A DNA stretch of 64,000 nucleotides from Methylobacillus flagellatus KT (lineage in GTDB: Bacteria; Pseudomonadota; Gammaproteobacteria; Burkholderiales; Methylophilaceae), in NCBI RefSeq assembly GCF_000013705.1, contig NC_007947.1, positions 124,001-188,000 of the forward strand. The letters are read 5' to 3'. Shown one piece after another: positions 59,880 to 64,000 of this stretch (position 1 is its first letter; each line of letters opens with the position of its first letter). Position numbers and translations under genes: made by a program. Under the pieces are notes generated by a model, which searched no databases, had not been told where the DNA came from, and saw only the letters and a list, made by a program, of their open reading frames with translations.

Positions 59880-60539
59880 ATGAATGTTTCATCCCCATTA
59901 AGCCAGCCGCTCGCAGTCCGTGAAATCCGCTCTGACGGCCTGGCCACGCGCAAGCAGCTTTTGCAATCCGCGGGCGAGGTGTTCGCCGAGCGCGGCTATA
60001 GCGACACCACGAGCAAGGAAATCTGCGAGCGGGCGAATGCCACAGTGGGTTCGGTGAACTATCATTTCGGCAGCAAGGCGGGTTTGTATCATGCAATATT
60101 GGCTGAAGTGACGCAGTATCTCCTGCGTATGGACATGCTGGAAGCAATTGCGGCCAGTCAGCGCCCTGCCAAGGAAAAACTCGAAAAGATACTTGACCTG
60201 GTGCTGGTGGCACAGGCCTCGCAGGATTGGCAGATACGCCTGTTTTTCCGCGAGTTGACTTCACCGTCACCCGAATTCATCAACTACCTCAGGCTGGATA
60301 CGTCTCCCAAGACCGGCATCATCAAACAGATCCTCAGTGAGATCGTGGGGGCCCCGGCCGATTCCGCCATGGTCGACCATTGCCTGCTGAGCATATTTTC
60401 CTTGTGCTCATTCCCTTTTATGGCGGACCCGCGCGTGCTGGGACACTGCGTTTCACCCACCTCATGCGAGGTAGCGCCATTGCACCAGCATATCAAGCGC
60501 TTCATCCTGGCCGGGCTGGATGCGTTTGCGGTGCGGTAG
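59880..60539 (+). CDS. TetR-family regulator (CecR/DUF1956-type)
   Basis: A 219-residue repressor. The HTH region is TRKQLLQSAGEVFAERGYSD, TTSKEICERANATVGSVNYH and FGSKAGLYHAILAEV. The C-terminal region (FFRELTSPSPEFINYLRLD) resembles the CecR-type ligand domain. I chose the ATG at 59880 because the longer TTG start overlaps the palindrome. It is divergent from the exporter operon and probably represses it; the inducer is unknown. Confidence 0.88.
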   Translation: MNVSSPLSQPLAVREIRSDGLATRKQLLQSAGEVFAERGYSDTTSKEICERANATVGSVNYHFGSKAGLYHAILAEVTQYLLRMDMLEAIAASQRPAKEKLEKILDLVLVAQASQDWQIRLFFRELTSPSPEFINYLRLDTSPKTGIIKQILSEIVGAPADSAMVDHCLLSIFSLCSFPFMADPRVLGHCVSPTSCEVAPLHQHIKRFILAGLDAFAVR

Positions 60540-60556
60540 CGGGTTCTCACTTTCCC

Positions 60557-61549
60557 ATGCGCCGCTGCTTGCACTTTTTCAAACGCGTCCTACTCAGCAC
60601 AGCGTTTGTGTTGAGCGCTGGATGGGGCGCAATGGCCCTGTTGTACCAGTTTCCTTTCCCCGCATTGAAGGCGCTTGTGGTTGCGGGATGGTTAGGTGTT
60701 GCCGGGCTGAGCATATTCGTGGGGCGGCGGCATGGCGTCCTGCGCGGCAGCTTATTGTATATGGTGGCGCTGGCTGTGCTGCTGGGGTGGTGGATGAACC
60801 TCAAGCCCTCCAATACGCGCGAGTGGGCTGATGACGTCGCCGAGACCACGACCGCTGTCCGCCATGGCGACGTCGTCACGTTCAGCCATGTGCGCAATTT
60901 CGACTGGCGCAGCGAGACCGACTACACCTCGCGCTGGGAACAGCGCCAGTACGACCTTGGCCAGCTCCGCAGCGTGGATATGCTGCTTTCCTACTGGACC
61001 GTTCCGGCGATTGCCCATACCCTGGTGTCGTTCGGGTTCGCCGACGGCCGCCAGTTGGTGTTTTCGGTGGAAATCCGCAAGGAGCGCCATGAAGCCTTTT
61101 CCGAAATCGGTGGCTTCTTCAAGCAGTTCGAGACCAGCCTGATCGTGGCCGACGAGCGCGACATCGTGCGTGTGCGCACCAATATTCGCGGCGAGGATGT
61201 ATATCTCTACCGCATCAACATGCCGCAGGACGCCATGCGCGAGCTCTTCCTGGCCTATGCCGACGAGGCGAACCAGCTGGCGGCCAAGCCGCGTTTTTAC
61301 CATACGGTGACTGCCAACTGCACCACGGTGGTGTATGAAATGGTGCGCAAGATCATCCCGGGATTGCCCATGGACTACCGCTTGCTGCTGTCCGGCTACC
61401 TGCCTGAATACCTGTACGGTATCGGCGGCCTGGATAAGCGCTTTCCCCTGGAGGTGCTGCGTCAGCACGGAAGGATTACCGACAGGGCCAAGGCGGCAGA
61501 CCAGGACCCCGATTTCTCCCGTTTGATCCGCAGCAACATGCCGGATTGA
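60557..61549 (+). CDS. DUF4105 membrane protein
   Basis: A 330-residue protein with three N-terminal hydrophobic spans (VLLSTAFVLSAGWGAMALLY, ALKALVVAGWLGVAGLSIFV, LYMVALAVLLGWWM) followed by a periplasmic DUF4105 domain: RVRTNIRGEDVYLYRINMPQ, FYHTVTANCTTVVYEMVRKI and LLLSGYLPEYLYGIGGLDK. The YHTVTANCTTVV motif with its Cys suggests a cysteine-peptidase-like active site, as the family is often suggested to have. It starts 17 bp after the TetR gene. Confidence 0.85.
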   Translation: MRRCLHFFKRVLLSTAFVLSAGWGAMALLYQFPFPALKALVVAGWLGVAGLSIFVGRRHGVLRGSLLYMVALAVLLGWWMNLKPSNTREWADDVAETTTAVRHGDVVTFSHVRNFDWRSETDYTSRWEQRQYDLGQLRSVDMLLSYWTVPAIAHTLVSFGFADGRQLVFSVEIRKERHEAFSEIGGFFKQFETSLIVADERDIVRVRTNIRGEDVYLYRINMPQDAMRELFLAYADEANQLAAKPRFYHTVTANCTTVVYEMVRKIIPGLPMDYRLLLSGYLPEYLYGIGGLDKRFPLEVLRQHGRITDRAKAADQDPDFSRLIRSNMPD

Positions 61550-61680
61550 CGCTGTCATCGCTATCTACAATCTGCGCGCTGTGTTCATCAGGCGTTCAAG
61601 GAAGACACCGCCTAGATTGCAGGATAAATTGCCAGCAGTGATACACTCGCGAATTCACCAATTTCCTGACACATTGCTTT

Positions 61681-62448
61681 ATGAAACTCGCCACCTGGAA
61701 CGTCAATTCCCTCAATGTCCGCTTGCCGCAGGTACTTGACTGGATCGCTGTTGAAAAGCCGGATGTGCTCTGCCTGCAGGAAACCAAGCAGGAGGACAGC
61801 AAGTTTCCCTTTGATGCATTGAAGGAAGCTGGGTATAACGCCGTCCATAGCGGTCAGAAAACCTATAATGGCGTGGCAATTCTCAGTCCGCATGAAATCG
61901 AGGATGTCACCTACGGCATTCCCGGATTGAACGATGAACAGAAGCGACTGGTGGCAGCCACCATCAATGACATCAGGATAGTGTGTGCATACATTCCGAA
62001 CGGGCAGAGCCTGGACTCCGATAAATACCAGTATAAGCTGGGATGGTTGGAAGCCCTCACGGCTTATCTCAAGACCGAGCTCGCTGCCCATCCGAAACTG
62101 GCTTTGCTGGGAGATTACAACATTGCCCCGGAGGACCGTGATGTGCATGACCCGGTGGCATGGGCGGGGCAGGTGCTGGTGAGCGAGCCAGAGCGCGCGG
62201 CATTCCGTGCCATCATGGCATTGGGCCTGCATGACGGCTTCCGCCTGTTTGATCAGGAGCCGGACAGCTTCAGCTGGTGGGACTACCGCATGGCTGGTTT
62301 CCGCCGCAACCTGGGCTTGCGCATTGACCACATCCTGGTCAGCGAGGCATTGAAGAGCGAGTGCATGCGTTGCTGGATAGACAAAGGGCCGCGAAAGCTG
62401 GAACGGCCATCCGACCATACGCCGGTGGTGTTGCAGCTTGCATGCTGA
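61681..62448 (+). CDS. xth: exodeoxyribonuclease III
   Basis: A 255-residue AP endonuclease/exonuclease III that cleaves at abasic sites in base excision repair. Catalytic signatures: LATWNVNSLNVR, VLCLQETKQED (metal Glu), LLGDYNIAPEDRDVHDP (Asn/Asp), RIDHILVSEAL and SDHTPVVLQL (Asp-His). Length and start match the family. Confidence 0.95.
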   Translation: MKLATWNVNSLNVRLPQVLDWIAVEKPDVLCLQETKQEDSKFPFDALKEAGYNAVHSGQKTYNGVAILSPHEIEDVTYGIPGLNDEQKRLVAATINDIRIVCAYIPNGQSLDSDKYQYKLGWLEALTAYLKTELAAHPKLALLGDYNIAPEDRDVHDPVAWAGQVLVSEPERAAFRAIMALGLHDGFRLFDQEPDSFSWWDYRMAGFRRNLGLRIDHILVSEALKSECMRCWIDKGPRKLERPSDHTPVVLQLAC

Positions 62449-62596
62449 GACGGCCATTTCCACACTGGGCTGAAAAAGGGAATGTGCGATATTTGACTGT
62501 CCTAGTTTCAGTGAGCAAGCTGGGATGTGGTAAGTGGCGGGATAGCGAACGTCATTTACTGGATGAATAAAGATATGATGCATTGTTGAGGAAGAT

Positions 62597-63172
62597 ATGC
62601 GTTCTACAGATGAGCAAACTTTAGAAGCTATCCTGGCCCGGCGTTCTGCCTGGCCGTTGAGCGAACCGGCGCCTGCGCCGGCAGAGCTGGAGAGCATACT
62701 GCAGGCTGCCGCCGTTGCACCGGATCATGCTGGCTTGCGGCCCTGGCATTTCAAGGTAGTGCAAGGCGACGACCGGCAGGCGCTGCTGCACAGGGTATTG
62801 CAGCACCCGGACGCCCAGAACGAACAGGTACAGGTATTGCAAGGAAAGTACACTATGAAGTTGACCACGGCCCCTGTCGTAATCGTGCTGGCTGCGCGCA
62901 TCACGGTTCATCCCAAGGTGCCGGAGTTTGAGCAGTTGTTGGCGGCCGGGGCTGCCGTCATGAATATGCTCAACGCCGCCCACCTCCTGGGATATAGCGG
63001 CTTCTGGAGCAGCACGCCGGAGCCGTTGGCTGCCTTGTTGCACAACGTCATGGGGTTCGGCTCACAGGAACGTATCATTGGCTTGTTGAATGTAGGAATG
63101 CCTGCCAGTGCAGCCAGGACCGCCGTGGCCCGCCCATCCTGGCAGGAATATGCCCAGTTATGGCATGCCTGA
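62597..63172 (+). CDS. nitroreductase family protein (YdjA-like)
   Basis: A 191-residue FMN-dependent nitroreductase-fold protein with AILARRSAWPLSEPAPAPAE, ILQAAAVAPDHAGLRPWHFK and the C-terminal QERIIGLLNVGMPAS. The short, YdjA-like form suggests a minimal family member. The substrate is unknown. It differs from BluB at 117-773, which shares only the fold. GGA-type bases precede the ATG. Confidence 0.88.
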   Translation: MRSTDEQTLEAILARRSAWPLSEPAPAPAELESILQAAAVAPDHAGLRPWHFKVVQGDDRQALLHRVLQHPDAQNEQVQVLQGKYTMKLTTAPVVIVLAARITVHPKVPEFEQLLAAGAAVMNMLNAAHLLGYSGFWSSTPEPLAALLHNVMGFGSQERIIGLLNVGMPASAARTAVARPSWQEYAQLWHA

Positions 63173-63293
63173 TGGCTGCCAGGCGCTATCCTGTGCAAAA
63201 ACCGTCAGCTAACACAAGTCCATGACGCCATGATGTCAACGTGGTCAATGGGATAGCCGTTAAAAGCATCCTTGTGACAGAAAAGGCGTTAAG

Positions 63294-63701
63294 ATGAATA
63301 TCGCAAGTCATTATGAGGAGGTTGTGCCTGCAGCATTGTTCCGCAGACCGCAGAGTTTGTTTATTTATGTGAAGATTCCGATCAGGTCCCGTGCAAGGCC
63401 GGACCCCTTCCACCAGCGCGAGCACGAGCTTGCGCGGCTGCTGCAGGAAGCCGATGCAGGCACTGTGATAGGCTGGGGGCAGTCGTTTAGTGATGCTGGA
63501 CAGGACGGTTACCAGCGCGTGGTGTATCAGCGTGTCGATATTACGACGAGCGACATCGGCAAGGCGCGCCCCGTATTGCGTACAATGCTTGAAACGCTTG
63601 CAGTGCCTGCCGGTACCGAAGTGCACTACACCCATCAAGGACAGGCATTGATGGATATTTATACCCACGGTGGCTGGCGCCTGGATCAACCCTATACCTG
63701 A
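63294..63701 (+). CDS. conserved-looking hypothetical protein
   Basis: A 135-residue protein I do not recognise. It has no signal peptide or membrane span. A central segment reads AGTVIGWGQSFSDAGQDGYQ, and the end reads ALMDIYTHGGWRLDQ. Balanced codon usage and a defined start suggest a real gene, but the Shine-Dalgarno is weak. Confidence 0.55.
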   Translation: MNIASHYEEVVPAALFRRPQSLFIYVKIPIRSRARPDPFHQREHELARLLQEADAGTVIGWGQSFSDAGQDGYQRVVYQRVDITTSDIGKARPVLRTMLETLAVPAGTEVHYTHQGQALMDIYTHGGWRLDQPYT

Positions 63702-63834
63702 TACGCCTGGGTAGTCTTCACCCAGTCTGCTCAAGTTAATATTCCCGAAAGGCCGCGCTCGGTACGGCATGGTCTTTCCATTATCATGGCCGCTTCATCC
63801 TAATGACGACAGGGCACACCCTGTGAGGCCATGA

Positions 63835-64000
63835 ATGCATGATTATTTCCTGATCACCATCCATCTTGTCAGCGCCATCGTGGCCGGCGGCATCATTGGC
63901 CTGGAGCGCAGCTTCCATGGCCGTCCTGCCGGTTTCCGCACACATACGTTGGTTTGCCTGGCTTCGAGTCTGCTCATGTTGTTGACGCTGTATCAGTGGC
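63835..64000 (+). CDS. MgtC/SapB family membrane protein, N-terminal part
   Basis: Only the first 55 residues are inside the window. MHDYFLITIHLVSAIVAGGI, then IGLERSFHGRPAGFRTHTLV and the following hydrophobic segment match the MgtC/SapB/YhiD family start. The ATG at 63835 follows GAGG. A hairpin (ACAGGG at 63809-63814 pairing with CCCTGT at 63819-63824) lies just upstream and could affect translation. Confidence 0.85.
   Translation, partial: MHDYFLITIHLVSAIVAGGIIGLERSFHGRPAGFRTHTLVCLASSLLMLLTLYQW

Overview
The window looks like chromosomal DNA of a moderately GC-rich betaproteobacterial methylotroph of the Methylophilaceae, Methylobacillus-like. This is inferred from gene content: a B12 salvage operon, an rpoN/lpt/PTS-Ntr cluster, a short-chain amide-type ABC transporter and an N,N-dimethylformamidase (DMFase) gene. 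The species was not verified by any search.

Layout. 1-10.7 kb: a minus-strand cobalamin regulon behind a clear B12 riboswitch (btuB, btuM, cobO, cbiA/cobB, an exported CobN-like protein, a TolQ/ExbB-like protein, DUF2149, bluB and the start of a BtuF-like gene). 10.8-20.3 kb: housekeeping genes (a small coiled-coil protein, zapA, 6S RNA, DUF2237, EVE, fur, ilvA, rpiA, phoU, ppx, ppk1, yggX). 20.4-24.3 kb: a ZnuD-like TonB receptor, a small CxxC protein and thiO. 24.4-36.7 kb: the kdsD-kdsC-lptC-lptA-lptB-rpoN-hpf-hprK-rapZ-EIIA-HPr-EI cluster, then DUF4870 and prlC. 36.8-38.2 kb: a PEP-CTERM gene and a hairpin-rich intergenic region. 38.2-48.6 kb: an amide/DMF island with a periplasmic binding protein, two ATPases, two permeases, a porin, the DMFase large subunit and a LuxR-type regulator. 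48.7-53.2 kb: yaeQ, ybaK, a hydrolase, a frameshifted methyltransferase, a monooxygenase gene split by a tiny type I-E CRISPR array, and rlmF. 53.2-60.5 kb: an RbbA-type ABC exporter with its adaptor, outer-membrane factor and divergent TetR regulator. 60.5-64 kb: DUF4105, xth, a nitroreductase, a hypothetical gene and the start of an MgtC-family gene.

The most interesting observations are these. (i) The DMFase small subunit appears to be encoded as the C-terminal 121 residues of the second ABC permease, with its own internal ATG and Shine-Dalgarno-like sequence. This would be either a transporter-enzyme fusion or an in-frame nested gene. (ii) A 293-bp cassette (leader with an IHF motif, three identical type I-E repeats, two 32-nt spacers) sits inside a YgiN-like monooxygenase gene, and removing it restores a 96-residue reading frame. 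(iii) The CobN homologue carries a signal peptide and a C-terminal membrane anchor. It lies beside a TolQ-like protein and DUF2149 in the B12 regulon, which suggests a role in corrinoid handling in the envelope rather than cytoplasmic cobalt chelation. (iv) A good sigma-54 promoter match precedes the LuxR-type regulator of the DMF island.

How the genes could work together: DMF or short amides would cross the porin, be captured by the binding protein and be imported by the ABC transporter. DMFase would then hydrolyse DMF to dimethylamine and formate, both usable by a methylotroph, and possibly do so at the permease. Expression would depend on the LuxR-type activator, itself possibly under sigma-54 (nitrogen) control. 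Names rest on motif and family recognition from the translated sequences only.
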